Positions 1 to 10,855 of a stretch of 64,000 nt of DNA are shown here, piece after piece. Position 1 is the first letter of the stretch; the number at the start of each line of letters is the position of its first letter. The notes beneath the pieces were generated by a model, which did not search any database, was not told where the DNA came from, and worked only from the letters and a program-made list of their open reading frames with translations. The DNA comes from Candidatus Mediterraneibacter quadrami (GTDB lineage Bacteria; Bacillota; Clostridia; Lachnospirales; Lachnospiraceae): NCBI GenBank assembly GCA_019120575.1, contig DWUU01000024.1, positions 36,769-100,768 on the forward strand. Reading direction: 5' to 3'. Position numbers and translations under genes: made by a program.

Positions 1-551
1 TCCGGATGGGACAGGGTCAGATGGATCAGCAGATCCTGGATGTGTCCGGCCTCTGTCACCGGCGTCTTCAGGAACTTCCGCCTGGCCGGTACATTGTAGA
101 AGAGCTGGCGTACAAGGAAGGTGGTGCCGTTCGGCGCGCCGGTCTCTTCAAGCGTGATCTCTTTCCCGCCCTCGATCACATAGCGGGTGCCCAGTTCGGC
201 ATCCGGCGTTTTCGTGATCAGTTCGGTCTGCGTCACGGCCACGATGCTTGAGAGAGCCTCGCCCCGGAATCCCAGTGAGCGGATGTGAGCAATATCCTCC
301 ACGGTCCGGATCTTGCTTGTGGAATGCCGGAGGAAGGCGCTCCTCACCTCGTCATGTTCGATCCCGCATCCGTTGTCCATGATCCGGATCAGGGAGATCC
401 CGCCATCTTTGATCTCCACCGTCACGGATGTGGCTCCGGCGTCGATGGCATTTTCAACCAGTTCTTTCACGACCGAGGCCGGCCGTTCGATCACTTCTCC
501 GGCGGCGATCTTGTCGATCGTCACCTGGTCCAGTACCTGTATATGCGGCAT
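1..551 (-). CDS. mutL: DNA mismatch repair protein MutL, N-terminal part (runs off window start)
   Basis: Reverse-strand translation MPHIQVLDQVTIDKIAAGEVIERPASVVKELVENAIDAGAT... is the classic MutL GHKL N-terminus; sits downstream of mutS. Confidence 0.95.
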   Translation of the reverse strand, partial: MPHIQVLDQVTIDKIAAGEVIERPASVVKELVENAIDAGATSVTVEIKDGGISLIRIMDNGCGIEHDEVRSAFLRHSTSKIRTVEDIAHIRSLGFRGEALSSIVAVTQTELITKTPDAELGTRYVIEGGKEITLEETGAPNGTTFLVRQLFYNVPARRKFLKTPVTEAGHIQDLLIHLTLSHP

Positions 552-582
552 AGCCGTCTCCTTTCTTTCCGACCGGCCTGTT

Positions 583-3234
583 CTACCATCTGTTCTTCAG
601 CTTGTTCTGGAGCCTGTAGATGGTGTTCAGCGCGTCGATCGGCGTCATATTTCCGACGTCGAGGTTTTTCAGTTCCTCCAGCACGTCATCGTCTTTGACT
701 GTATCAAAGAGCGACATCTGGGCAATGTCCACCTCGTCGTATTTCTTCGCTTTCGGTTTCTTTCTGGAAACCCGGTCCCGCTCCGCGATCTCGCTGACGC
801 GGGTGGTGATATCCTCGTCGCTCAATTCCTCCACGATCTCTTTCGCCCGGCTGATCACCAGGTCCGGCACGCCCGCAAGCTTCGCCACCTGGATGCCGTA
901 GCTCTTATCCGCGCCGCCTTTGACGATCTTCCGGAGGAATACGATGTCATCACCTTTTTCTTTCACGGCGATGCAGTAATTATTCACATTGTCGATCTTG
1001 CCTTCCAGCTCGGTCAGTTCATGATAGTGGGTGGCGAAAAGCGTCTTGGCCCCGAGCAGCCGGCTGTCGCTTATATATTCCACCACCGCCCATGCGATGG
1101 AAAGGCCGTCAAAGGTACTTGTCCCCCGCCCAATCTCGTCCAGAATGAGCAGGCTTTTCGATGTGGCGTTCCGGAGGATGTTCGCCACTTCCGTCATCTC
1201 CACCATGAAGGTGCTCTGGCCGGACGCCAGATCATCCGACGCCCCGACCCTGGTAAAGATCCGGTCAGACAGGGCGATATTGGCGCTCTGCGCCGGGACA
1301 AAGGAGCCCACCTGGGCCATCAGGGCGATCAGGGCCGTCTGCCTCATATAAGTGGATTTACCTGCCATATTCGGTCCGGTGATAATAGAGATCCGGTGCT
1401 TCTTATCATCCAGGTATGTATCGTTGGAGATAAACATGTCATTGGGGATCATCTGCTCCACCACCGGGTGGCGGCCTTCCTTAATATCGATGACGCCCTT
1501 TTCATTGATCTTCGGCCGGGTGTAATTATTCCGCTCGGCCGTCAGCGCCAGGGAGGCGAATACATCCAGCGCCGCCACAGCCCGGGCCGTCTTCTGGATC
1601 CGCTCCACCTGGGCGGCCACCGTCTCGCGGACTTCCGTATAGATCTCATACTCCAGCGCATAAAGCTTATCTTCCGCCCCCAGGATCATGTCTTCCAGTT
1701 CTTTAAGTTCCGGCGTGATATAGCGCTCGGCGTTGGCTAGGGTCTGTTTTCTCGTATAATAATCCGGCACCATATCTTTATAGGAATTGGTCACTTCCAG
1801 ATAGTAACCGAATACTTTGTTGTATTTGATCCGCAGGTTCTTGATGCCCGTCTTTTCCCGCTCTTCATTCTCCAGCTTCGCCAGCCAGTCTTTGCCGTCG
1901 GATTTGGCGCGCCGGAGCTTGTCCACCTCTTCGTTGTACCCGTCCCGGATGATATTGCCTTCTTTCATGGCGATGGGCGGATCCTCCCGGATCGCATCCG
2001 TGATCAGGCTGCAGAGGTCTTCCAGCGGATCCAGGTCCTCACAGATCTCTCCCAGCAGGCTGCATCTCATATCCTGAAGGATGAGGCGGATGGGCGGCAG
2101 CATCTCCAGAGACGTCCGGAATGCCGTCAGATCACGGGGATTGGCCGTCCCGTAGGAGATCCGGGTGATCAGGCGCTCCAGGTCATAGACCGGCCCCATA
2201 TATTCCCGCAGCTCCTCCCGGGATATGGCCTGCTCTTTCAGTTCCTGCACCGCATCCAGCCGGCGCTCGATCTCCGCTTTCTCGATCAGCGGCTGCTCCA
2301 CATATTTGCGGAGCGTCCGGGCGCCCATTGCCGTCTTCGTCTTGTCCAGCACCCAGAGGAGGGAGCCCCTCTTCTGCTTTTCCCGGAGCGTCTCGCACAG
2401 CTCCAGGTTCCGCCGGGTCGAACTGTCCAGCATCATGTATTTCCCGGCCGCATAGGGCGTGATGTGGGTCAGGTTTGAGAGTTCATTCTTCTGCGTCTCC
2501 AGCAGATACTGGAGGAGCGCCCCCGCGCTGATAACGCCGCAGTCGTAGTCTGCAAGCCCCAGGCCGGCAAAAGATGAAACTTTAAAATGATCCAGCAGCT
2601 TCTGCCGGCACACCGCATCGTCAAAATACCAGGCGTCCAGAGAATAGATCGTAATGCCGAGCCGGTCTTTCATGCCGTCCAGATCCATGCCGCTCATGTA
2701 AAAGGCTTCGTTGCAGATGATCTCAGACGGCGCGAAACGGCAGATCTCGTCCATCAGTTTCCCGCTGTCCGTGAACTCGGTCACAAAATAGTCCCCGGTG
2801 GTGATATCCGCCACGGAAACGCCGTAGCGGTCCGCGATATAGACGATGCACATGATATAATTGTTCCGGGACTCATCAAGCGCCTGGGTGTCCAGGTTCG
2901 TCCCCGGCGTCACGATCCGCACAACCTCGCGCTTCACGATCCCTTTGGCTGTCTTCGGGTCTTCCACCTGCTCACAGATGGCCACCTTATAGCCTTTGGA
3001 CACCAGACGGTTCAGATATCCTTCCACAGCGTGATAAGGGACGCCGCACATGGGCGCCCGCTCTTCCTGTCCGCAGTTTTTCCCGGTAAGGGTGATCTCC
3101 AGTTCCCGGGACGCCGTCAGCGCGTCGTCGAAGAACATCTCATAAAAATCACCCAGCCTGTAAAAAAGGATGCAGTCCCGGTACTGGGACTTGGTCTCCA
3201 TATATTGTTTCATCATTGGTGTTAACTCAGCCAC
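583..3234 (-). CDS. mutS: DNA mismatch repair protein MutS
   Basis: 883 aa; TPMMKQYMETKSQYRDCILFYRLGDFYEMF and Walker A GPNMAGKSTYMRQ. Confidence 0.98.
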   Translation of the reverse strand: MAELTPMMKQYMETKSQYRDCILFYRLGDFYEMFFDDALTASRELEITLTGKNCGQEERAPMCGVPYHAVEGYLNRLVSKGYKVAICEQVEDPKTAKGIVKREVVRIVTPGTNLDTQALDESRNNYIMCIVYIADRYGVSVADITTGDYFVTEFTDSGKLMDEICRFAPSEIICNEAFYMSGMDLDGMKDRLGITIYSLDAWYFDDAVCRQKLLDHFKVSSFAGLGLADYDCGVISAGALLQYLLETQKNELSNLTHITPYAAGKYMMLDSSTRRNLELCETLREKQKRGSLLWVLDKTKTAMGARTLRKYVEQPLIEKAEIERRLDAVQELKEQAISREELREYMGPVYDLERLITRISYGTANPRDLTAFRTSLEMLPPIRLILQDMRCSLLGEICEDLDPLEDLCSLITDAIREDPPIAMKEGNIIRDGYNEEVDKLRRAKSDGKDWLAKLENEEREKTGIKNLRIKYNKVFGYYLEVTNSYKDMVPDYYTRKQTLANAERYITPELKELEDMILGAEDKLYALEYEIYTEVRETVAAQVERIQKTARAVAALDVFASLALTAERNNYTRPKINEKGVIDIKEGRHPVVEQMIPNDMFISNDTYLDDKKHRISIITGPNMAGKSTYMRQTALIALMAQVGSFVPAQSANIALSDRIFTRVGASDDLASGQSTFMVEMTEVANILRNATSKSLLILDEIGRGTSTFDGLSIAWAVVEYISDSRLLGAKTLFATHYHELTELEGKIDNVNNYCIAVKEKGDDIVFLRKIVKGGADKSYGIQVAKLAGVPDLVISRAKEIVEELSDEDITTRVSEIAERDRVSRKKPKAKKYDEVDIAQMSLFDTVKDDDVLEELKNLDVGNMTPIDALNTIYRLQNKLKNRW

Positions 3235-3367
3235 GTCTGTACTCCTTTATGTTCAGGACCCGCTCGCACAGTTCATGCGCGGGTCTTCATTTTCCGCGGA
3301 AGTATTATAGCATTTCTGAAAGTGGACTTCAACCGCCGGAACAAAAAAGCGATCCGCTCCGGTCCCC

Positions 3368-3793
3368 CTACAATACATGGAACCGTGGCATCTTTTCCCC
3401 GTACAGGAAATGGAGCAGATAGCCGCTCAGCAGGATCCCGAATGCGCACAGCCCGGAAAATATGACCGTAAACGGCAGGCAGATCTGCCCCATGAGCTGA
3501 AAGGGCTGGTCCGTATAGTCCCATACCTGCCAGGCCATGAATTTATTGACGATGATCCCTGTGATAAATTCGCAGGCCGTTACAAAGACCACGCACCATC
3601 CCACCTGTTTCCAGAGCGGTTCTTCCCAGTCCGTCCAGAGCCCCTGCTGGGCGAAAAACACAAAGCAGATCCCGCCCAGCAGGAACATGGACCAGTGGGA
3701 AAATCCCCGGAACAGCATTTCAAAAGTATAATAAAGGGCGCCGCCCAGTGTTCCAAGAAATAAATATTCACTCAGTCGTTTCACGATCCGCAA
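3368..3793 (-). CDS. putative ABC-transporter type IV / CmpB-like small membrane protein
   Basis: 141 aa, several hydrophobic helices, GxLGGALYYTFEMLFRGFSHWSMFLLGG pattern typical of the CmpB-like family. Confidence 0.6.
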   Translation of the reverse strand: MRIVKRLSEYLFLGTLGGALYYTFEMLFRGFSHWSMFLLGGICFVFFAQQGLWTDWEEPLWKQVGWCVVFVTACEFITGIIVNKFMAWQVWDYTDQPFQLMGQICLPFTVIFSGLCAFGILLSGYLLHFLYGEKMPRFHVL

Positions 3794-3840
3794 CCTCTCT
3801 TACAAGCATTCACAGATAGTCTGGACATAATTGAAACGAT

Positions 3841-5154
3841 CTATTCCTCTCGGAATTTTTTAATCTCCTCAAGCCGTTTTGCCGTCTCCTTCTCCTCGCC
3901 TTCCTGTGTCGGATGATAATAGACCCGGTCTTTTAAACTGTCCGGCATACACTGCATATGAGTCAGTTTTTCTTCCGTATCATGGGCGTACTCATACCCT
4001 TTCCCGTAGCCCTGTTCCCGCATCAGGCCGGTCACGCCGTTTCGGATCTGCAGGGGGACCGGCTCCGCGCGGAGCGTGCGCACATCCTTCTTCACCGCTT
4101 CACAGGCGGTATAGAGCGCATTTGATTTCGGCGCCATGGACAGGTAGACCACCGCATGGGTCAGATGCACATCGCATTCAGGCATCCCAAGAAAATGGCA
4201 GGCCTGATAGGCCGCAACGGCCACCTGGAGCGCCCGGCTGTCCGCCATGCCAACATCCTCGCTGGCAAAACGGATCAGACGCCTTGCGATATAGAGGGGA
4301 TTCTCGCCCCCTTCCAGCATCCGCATCATCCAGTAGACCGCCGCGTCCGGATCGCTGTTGCGCATGGACTTGTGCAGAGCCGAGATGAGGTTGTAATGCT
4401 CCTCCCCCGATTTGTCGTAGAGAAGGGATTTCCGGCTGATGCACTGGGACAGGCCTTCCGTCGTGATCCGGATCCCGCCGGCGCTGATCTCGCCGTTTAG
4501 CACCGCCATTTCCAGCGTATTGAGCGCGGTGCGGGCGTCGCCGTTTGCAAAGGCCGCAATGGCCCTTAAGTTTTCAGGGGATATCTCCACATTCTGGCTT
4601 CCGAATCCGGCCGGATTCTTCAGTGCATTTTCAAGAAGTCTGACCAGGTCGTCCTCCTCCAGCGCCTTCAGCACGAAGACGCGGCATCTGGAAAGGAGCG
4701 CGGCGTTGATCTCAAAAGACGGATTTTCGGTTGTGGCGCCGATCAGGATGATGCTCCCTTTCTCCACATACGGAAGAAAGGCGTCCTGCTGTGCTTTATT
4801 GAAACGATGGATCTCGTCCACAAAAAGCACGGTGCGCATCCCCACTCTGCGGCTCATTTCCGCCCGGTTCATGACTTCCTTTATCTCTTTGATCCCGCTG
4901 GTGACCGCGCTGAAATTAATAAATTCCGACTTTGTCCTGCCCGCGATGATGCTGGCCAGCGTCGTCTTGCCCACACCCGGCGGCCCCCAGAAGATCATGG
5001 AGGATATCTGATCCCGTTCGATCAGCTGGCGCAGGATCTTTCCCTCGCCGACCAGATGCTGCTGGCCCACAAAATCATCCAGGGAATCCGGCCTCAGACG
5101 GCTTGCCAGAGGCGACATTGTTCTGTTGCTCCCGAATAACGTCATCTGTTCCAT
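3841..5154 (-). CDS. rarA: replication-associated recombination protein A (RarA/MgsA AAA+ ATPase)
   Basis: PLASRLRPDSLDDFVGQQHLVGEGK, GPPGVGKTTLA; start set at MEQMTLFG rather than the longer ORF start. Confidence 0.93.
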   Translation of the reverse strand: MEQMTLFGSNRTMSPLASRLRPDSLDDFVGQQHLVGEGKILRQLIERDQISSMIFWGPPGVGKTTLASIIAGRTKSEFINFSAVTSGIKEIKEVMNRAEMSRRVGMRTVLFVDEIHRFNKAQQDAFLPYVEKGSIILIGATTENPSFEINAALLSRCRVFVLKALEEDDLVRLLENALKNPAGFGSQNVEISPENLRAIAAFANGDARTALNTLEMAVLNGEISAGGIRITTEGLSQCISRKSLLYDKSGEEHYNLISALHKSMRNSDPDAAVYWMMRMLEGGENPLYIARRLIRFASEDVGMADSRALQVAVAAYQACHFLGMPECDVHLTHAVVYLSMAPKSNALYTACEAVKKDVRTLRAEPVPLQIRNGVTGLMREQGYGKGYEYAHDTEEKLTHMQCMPDSLKDRVYYHPTQEGEEKETAKRLEEIKKFREE

Positions 5155-5273
5155 GGCTCTCTCCTTTCCGCTTGTCCGGAACATTCCTGCATCCCGGACG
5201 GATAAAAACAGACGTGCGGAAGTGCCCTTCTTAAGCAGCACCGCCACACGTCCTTTCTGGTTCGCTTTATGTC

Positions 5274-7361
5274 TTATTCAGCCACGTCGCGGATGCTGAA
5301 GCTGAATCTTCCCATCTTGTCTTTTCCGAGGCATACGGCTTTCACAACATCGCCGAGCGCAAGAACGTCTTCTACTTTGTTGACTCTCTGCTTCGCGATC
5401 TTGGAAATGTGTACAAGCCCCTCCTTGCCCGGTGCGAACTCAAGGAATGCACCGAACTCTTTAATGCTTACAACCTTGCCTTCAAATACCTGTCCGGCCT
5501 CAAAATCCGTAACGATCGTATGGATCAGCTTCGCCGCCTTGTCCATACCCTCTTTGTCCGTACCGCAGATGGATACGAATCCGTCGTCCTCGATATCGAT
5601 CTGGACGCCGGTCTGCTCGATGATGGCGTTGATCGTCTTGCCTCTCTGGCCGACCACATCGCCGATCTTCTGCGGATCGATCTGCATCTGGATGATCTTC
5701 GGCGCATACGGTCCGACTTCCGGTCTCGGCTCGGCGATGGCTTTGTTCATCACATCATCAATGATATGCAGTCTTGCCTTTCTTGTTGCGGCAATGGCCT
5801 CCTCGATGATCGGTCTTGTCAGGCCGTGGATCTTGATATCCATCTGGATCGCCGTGATACCCTTGTGCGTACCTGCAACCTTGAAGTCCATATCTCCGAA
5901 GAAGTCTTCCAGGCCCTGGATATCGGTGAGCACCAGATAATCGTCATCCGTCTCGCCTGTCACAAGTCCGCAGGAAATACCTGCCACGGCAGCCCTGATC
6001 GGCACGCCGGCGGTCATCAGCGACATACTGGATGCGCAGACGCTGGCCTGTGAGGTGGAGCCGTTGGATTCAAAGGTCTCGGATACCGTACGGATCGCGT
6101 ACGGGAATTCGGTCTCGCTCGGGAGCACCGGAATGAGCGCCCTCTCCGCAAGCGCCCCGTGTCCGATCTCGCGGCGTCCCGGTCCTCTGGACGGCTTCGT
6201 CTCGCCTACAGAATAGGACGGGAAATTGTAGTGGTGCATGTATCTCTTGGACGTAGCCGCCTCATCAAGGCCGTCCAGTCTCTGTGCCTCAGAAAGCGGC
6301 GCCAGCGTGGTCACCGTACAGATCTGGGTCTGTCCGCGGGTGAACATGGCGGATCCGTGCACTCTCGGGATCAGGTCAACCTCTGCGGCCAGCGGACGGA
6401 TCTGGTCGATGGCACGGCCGTCCGGACGCTTGTGGTCTTTCAGGATCATCTTTCTGACCGTCTTCTTCTGGTACTGGTATACCGCCTCGCCCAGCTTGTC
6501 CAGCCACTCTTCATTGTCGGCGAAAGCCTCGGCCAGCTTGTCGGTCAGCACGCGGATATTCTCTTCTCTCGTCTGTTTGTCATCGGTAAATACCGCCTCT
6601 TCCATCTCGGCCGGCGGCACGATCTTCTGGATCTCATCAAACAGTTCCCGGGGAACGGCAAAGCTCTGGTACTCGTGTTTCTCCTTGCCGCACTCTGCCA
6701 CGATCGTATCGAAAAATGCGATCACCTTCTGGTTCAGCTCGTGAGCCGCGAAGATGGCCTCGATCATCCGGTCTTCCGGGACCTCATTGGCGCCGGCCTC
6801 GATCATGATCACTTTCTCTTTTGTAGACGCAACCGTCAGCGCCAGATCGGAAGCCGCTCTCTGCGCTGCTGTCGGGTTAAATACAAACTCTCCGTCCACA
6901 AGGCCCACCTGTGTCGTGGAGATCGGGCCGTCGAACGGGATATCGGAAATGCTGGTCGCGATGGAAGCGCCGAGCATGGCGGTCAGCTCCGGGCTGCAGT
7001 CCTGATCCACAGCCATGACCAGATTCTCCAGTGTCACGTCATTTCTGTAATCCTTCGGGAAAAGCGGACGCATCGGGCGGTCGATGACACGGTCTGTCAG
7101 GATCGCATTCTCAGACGCCTTGCCCTCTCTCTTATTGAATCCGCCCGGGATCTTTCCTACAGAATACATTCTTTCATTGTATTCTACGCTTAAGGGGAAG
7201 AAATCGATCCCCTCTCTCGGTTTCTCTGATGCGGTCGCACAGCAGAGCACTGTTGTGTCGCCATAGTGCATCAGGACGGCGCCGTTGGCCTGTTTTGCAA
7301 CTCTTCCGACGTCCACGCGAAGCGTTCTGCCGGCCAGTTCCATTTCATACTTCCTGTACAT
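5274..7361 (-). CDS. pnp: polyribonucleotide nucleotidyltransferase (PNPase)
   Basis: RNase PH repeats, KH and S1 domains; start set at MYRKYEMELAGR. Confidence 0.97.
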   Translation of the reverse strand: MYRKYEMELAGRTLRVDVGRVAKQANGAVLMHYGDTTVLCCATASEKPREGIDFFPLSVEYNERMYSVGKIPGGFNKREGKASENAILTDRVIDRPMRPLFPKDYRNDVTLENLVMAVDQDCSPELTAMLGASIATSISDIPFDGPISTTQVGLVDGEFVFNPTAAQRAASDLALTVASTKEKVIMIEAGANEVPEDRMIEAIFAAHELNQKVIAFFDTIVAECGKEKHEYQSFAVPRELFDEIQKIVPPAEMEEAVFTDDKQTREENIRVLTDKLAEAFADNEEWLDKLGEAVYQYQKKTVRKMILKDHKRPDGRAIDQIRPLAAEVDLIPRVHGSAMFTRGQTQICTVTTLAPLSEAQRLDGLDEAATSKRYMHHYNFPSYSVGETKPSRGPGRREIGHGALAERALIPVLPSETEFPYAIRTVSETFESNGSTSQASVCASSMSLMTAGVPIRAAVAGISCGLVTGETDDDYLVLTDIQGLEDFFGDMDFKVAGTHKGITAIQMDIKIHGLTRPIIEEAIAATRKARLHIIDDVMNKAIAEPRPEVGPYAPKIIQMQIDPQKIGDVVGQRGKTINAIIEQTGVQIDIEDDGFVSICGTDKEGMDKAAKLIHTIVTDFEAGQVFEGKVVSIKEFGAFLEFAPGKEGLVHISKIAKQRVNKVEDVLALGDVVKAVCLGKDKMGRFSFSIRDVAE

Positions 7362-7538
7362 ATTGCTCTCCTTTTTGTATTTCTCTTTGTCCTGCAGACA
7401 GATGTCTCCGAAACTACTGAAAAACATACCGTAAAAAGAGCCTGTGTGCTTTTCAGTGGTCTCGGTTACGTTTAGCTGTCCGCAATCTTAAATATTATAC
7501 CACAGCGTTCGGTGTATAGCAATTATTAAATAGTAAAC

Positions 7539-7560
7539 GGGGCAGATTTCTCTGCCCCGC
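7539..7560 (-). terminator. Rho-independent terminator of rpsO
   Basis: CGGGGCAGA/TCTGCCCCG perfect stem just downstream of rpsO, U-rich follow-on on minus strand. Confidence 0.7.
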
Positions 7561-7590
7561 CTTTTCCTTTTTTCAGACCTGATCCTCTGA

Positions 7591-7857
7591 CTATTTTCTC
7601 AGTCCGAGTCTCTCGATCAGTGAACGGTATCTCTCGATATCGATCTTTCTCAGGTATGCAAGAAGACCTCTTCTCTGACCTACCATCTTAAGAAGACCTC
7701 TTCTGGAGTGGTGATCCTTCGGATTCGCCTTGAAGTGATCTGTAAGCTCGTTGATCCTTGCTGTAAGGATTGCGATCTGTACCTCCGGAGATCCTGTGTC
7801 TCCCTCTGTTCTTCCATACTCTTTGATGATTGCCTGTTTCTTCTCTTTTGCGATCAT
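7591..7857 (-). CDS. rpsO: 30S ribosomal protein S15
   Basis: [43 protein letters not shown]... Confidence 0.97.
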   Translation of the reverse strand: MIAKEKKQAIIKEYGRTEGDTGSPEVQIAILTARINELTDHFKANPKDHHSRRGLLKMVGQRRGLLAYLRKIDIERYRSLIERLGLRK

Positions 7858-8014
7858 TTTCGCGTCCTCCTTATAAAACTTCTGATAAACGCCTGGCATT
7901 AAGCAACGGTCGGAGTGATCCGGTCACCGAACGCCGGCTTTTTTGTAACCTTGCACAGTATAGCATACGGTTCGCGGAATGTAAAGCTGTTTTTTTTGCG
8001 GATCCCGTCGGATT

Positions 8015-8905
8015 TTACAGACCGAAATACCGTTCCCCGTAACGCATGTCCCGCATCACATTCTCCTTCAGCTCCTCCACGGAACCGAACTTGGTCTCCG
8101 GCCGCTCAAAATCACAGAACTGCGCGGTGATCTCTTTGCCGTACGCGTCCCCCTCATAGCCGTAGACATACACTTCCAGGAGGCGCCGCTGCTCATCCGT
8201 CACCGTGGGCTTGATCCCTGCATTTCCGACCGCATTGTACCAGGTCCCGTCGATCTTCACCCGGCAGGCATAGACGCCGAACCGGGGCAGGATCTTGTGC
8301 TCCTCCGGCTCAATATTCATGGTCGGAAAGCCCAGGGTGCGACCCAGCTGCTTCCCGTGCCGGACGACGCCGGTGAGTTCATACGGATAGCCGAGCAGCG
8401 CCTCTGCCAGCTTCACATCGCCCTGGGCCAGCGCATCCTTGATATAGGTGCTGCTGATCACCGTGCCGAGATACCGTTCCTTATCCACCACGTCGACGGT
8501 ATAACCGTACCGGTCCGCAAATGATTCCAGCATCCGGGCATTTCCCCGTCTTCCCCGTCCGAAATTAAAGTCCGTTCCCACTACAAGATGTGCGGCATGG
8601 AGTTTTTTATACAGGACTTCTTCAATAAATGCTTCCGCTTCCATGGACATAAAGTCCCCGCTTAACGGCTGCTCGATCAGCCAGTCCGTCTTTCCGGAAA
8701 GATGCGCCCGACGTTCCCTGACGGTCATCAGAGAATCCCGGTGCATGTCAAAGGCGCAGACAACTGACTCGCAGCCGTCCCCGCTGTAGGAAAAAACCTT
8801 CTCCAGCAGTTTCTGATGCCCCCGGTGAAGTCCGTCAAACTTCCCGAGCGTGACCGCCGTCTTCCTGTTTCCGTCATATGCTTCGATCCCGCTGATCACT
8901 TTCAT
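8015..8905 (-). CDS. ribF: bifunctional riboflavin kinase/FAD synthetase
   Basis: GKFDGLHRGHQKLL, VVGTDFNFGRGRRGN, GKQLGRTLGFPTMNI; start at MKVISGIEAYDG. Confidence 0.95.
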   Translation of the reverse strand: MKVISGIEAYDGNRKTAVTLGKFDGLHRGHQKLLEKVFSYSGDGCESVVCAFDMHRDSLMTVRERRAHLSGKTDWLIEQPLSGDFMSMEAEAFIEEVLYKKLHAAHLVVGTDFNFGRGRRGNARMLESFADRYGYTVDVVDKERYLGTVISSTYIKDALAQGDVKLAEALLGYPYELTGVVRHGKQLGRTLGFPTMNIEPEEHKILPRFGVYACRVKIDGTWYNAVGNAGIKPTVTDEQRRLLEVYVYGYEGDAYGKEITAQFCDFERPETKFGSVEELKENVMRDMRYGERYFGL

Positions 8906-8924
8906 GCTGTCAACTCCTCGCTTC

Positions 8925-9875
8925 TCATTTGTCCGGCTGATCCGGATCATAGAACATTTTCTCCGGTCTGAACCGTTTTCCGGCCGGCTCATACCGGTAT
9001 ACGCCGACAAAGATCCCCCGGCTGTCATACAGGCGGACCTTTTCATTTTCTTCAAAAGCCGGACCTTCGACGCCGGCTGTGCCGGCATCCGTTCCCCGAA
9101 ACTCCACCGGACTCCCGTTATGTGCGAGCCGGTCATACGTTTCACAGATCTTAACCTCACGCATCCGGTCAAATACCCGGTCCGTGGGGATCAGGATCTC
9201 ATTAAGCCGGCCGGAACGGACCCGTTCTTCCACCCCGTCAAGCTTCCGGCTGTCCGCCAGGACAAAACCGCCGACCCGGGTTCGCAGGAGGGATTCCATG
9301 CATCCGCCGCATCCGAGCTTCTCCCCGATGTCATGACACAGGGTGCGGATGTAGGTTCCTTTGGAACATTCCACCTCCATGCGGATGCGCGGCAGGTCGA
9401 TCGAGATGATCCGGATTTTCCGGATCGACACCTTCCGGCTCTTCCGCTCTACCGTCTTTCCCTCGCGGGCCAGTTCGTACAGCTTCTTCCCGTTTACTTT
9501 CAGGGCGGAATACATGGGCGGAACCTGGTCATACTCTCCCTCAAAACTCATCACACAGGCGCCCGCCGCCTCCGGCGTAATCGCCCGGCCGTCCGATATC
9601 AGCGGCCGTTCGGAGAGAACCTGTCCGGTCACATCCTGGGTGTCCGTAGTCCTGCCGAGAAGAAGGACGGCTTCATACGTTTTGTCTTTGTCCGTAAGCA
9701 GATCGCAGACCTTTGTGGCCCGTCCGAGACAGACAGGGAGCACCCCCTCCGCGTCCGGATCAAGGGTGCCCGTATGTCCGATCTTTTTCTGCCCCACGAT
9801 CCCCCGCAGCTTTGCCACGACGTCGTGGGACGTATAACCTTTTTCTTTATAAATATTCAGGATTCCGCTGATCAT
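8925..9875 (-). CDS. truB: tRNA pseudouridine(55) synthase TruB
   Basis: GILNIYKEKGYTSHDVVAKLR, GHTGTLDPDAEGVLPVCLGRATK. Confidence 0.96.
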   Translation of the reverse strand: MISGILNIYKEKGYTSHDVVAKLRGIVGQKKIGHTGTLDPDAEGVLPVCLGRATKVCDLLTDKDKTYEAVLLLGRTTDTQDVTGQVLSERPLISDGRAITPEAAGACVMSFEGEYDQVPPMYSALKVNGKKLYELAREGKTVERKSRKVSIRKIRIISIDLPRIRMEVECSKGTYIRTLCHDIGEKLGCGGCMESLLRTRVGGFVLADSRKLDGVEERVRSGRLNEILIPTDRVFDRMREVKICETYDRLAHNGSPVEFRGTDAGTAGVEGPAFEENEKVRLYDSRGIFVGVYRYEPAGKRFRPEKMFYDPDQPDK

Positions 9876-10855
9876 TCTTCTGCATCCTGTTCTTCTGCTT
9901 TTTTGAACTGCAGTGCGATCCGTGCCGTAATATTATTGATCACGTCATAGCTGGTTCCTTCCATGGTCACACCGGCCGCGCGGACGTGGCCGCCGCCGCC
10001 GAAATACCGGGCGATCTCGCTCACATCCACAATCTTTTTCGACCGCAGGCTTACTTTGAACCGCTGGGGTGCCAGCTCATGAAGGAAAATAGCCACTTCC
10101 ACTCCTTTCGTCTGCCTGAGCTGGCTGACGATTCCTTCCAGATCGGCCGGTTCCGCCTGGAAAAAGTTCATGGAACGCTGGCGGATCACCGAAACAATGC
10201 ACCGCTTATCCATGATCAGCATGCTTTCCAGAAGCGCGCGGCCCAGCATCTGATTCTGGATATAGGTTTTCTCAAAATATGTCTTCTCAATGATCTCGCT
10301 CTGGTCAATGCCTTTGCGCATCAGTTTTGCCGCGATCTCCATCGTCTCCGGCGATGTACAGGAATACTGGAATACGCCCGTATCGTGGGCGATCCCCATA
10401 TACAGCGCCTCTGCGGACGCCCGGCTTATTTTCTCCTCATCAAGCAGTGTGAATACCAGTTCTGAAGAAGAACTTGCGTCGGGCACGATATAGTTGTGAT
10501 CGGCAAAGGCTTCATTGCTGATATGATGATCGATGCAGACCGTCTCCTTCGCATGCTCAAACAGGGGCTGCGAAAAGCCGAGCCGCTCTGTATCCCCGCA
10601 GTCAAGGCAGATAAAAAGATCGTAAACGTCATCTTCCCTGACTGTGGTCTTCACGTCTTCCGTCCCCTGAATGATCCGGTAGGCATCCGGCACGGATTCC
10701 AGGTAGACATCTGTCTGTACGGACGGGAACTGCTCCTTCAGATACAGGTACAGCCCCATGCATGAACCGATGCAGTCGCCGTCCGGACGGACATGGCCGC
10801 CCAGTGCGACGCTTCGCTTTCCTTTCATAACTTCATTTAAGACAATTTTATTCAT
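9872..10855 (-). CDS. nrnA: DHH/DHHA1 bifunctional oligoribonuclease / PAP phosphatase NrnA
   Basis: GHVRPDGDCIGS, CIDHHISN, GGGGHVRAAG. Confidence 0.92.
   Translation of the reverse strand: MNKIVLNEVMKGKRSVALGGHVRPDGDCIGSCMGLYLYLKEQFPSVQTDVYLESVPDAYRIIQGTEDVKTTVREDDVYDLFICLDCGDTERLGFSQPLFEHAKETVCIDHHISNEAFADHNYIVPDASSSSELVFTLLDEEKISRASAEALYMGIAHDTGVFQYSCTSPETMEIAAKLMRKGIDQSEIIEKTYFEKTYIQNQMLGRALLESMLIMDKRCIVSVIRQRSMNFFQAEPADLEGIVSQLRQTKGVEVAIFLHELAPQRFKVSLRSKKIVDVSEIARYFGGGGHVRAAGVTMEGTSYDVINNITARIALQFKKAEEQDAEE

Noticed and set aside
313-1740. 475-aa plus-strand ORF
   Set aside because: Fully antisense to mutS/mutL; arises from GC-rich third codon positions, no recognisable domain.
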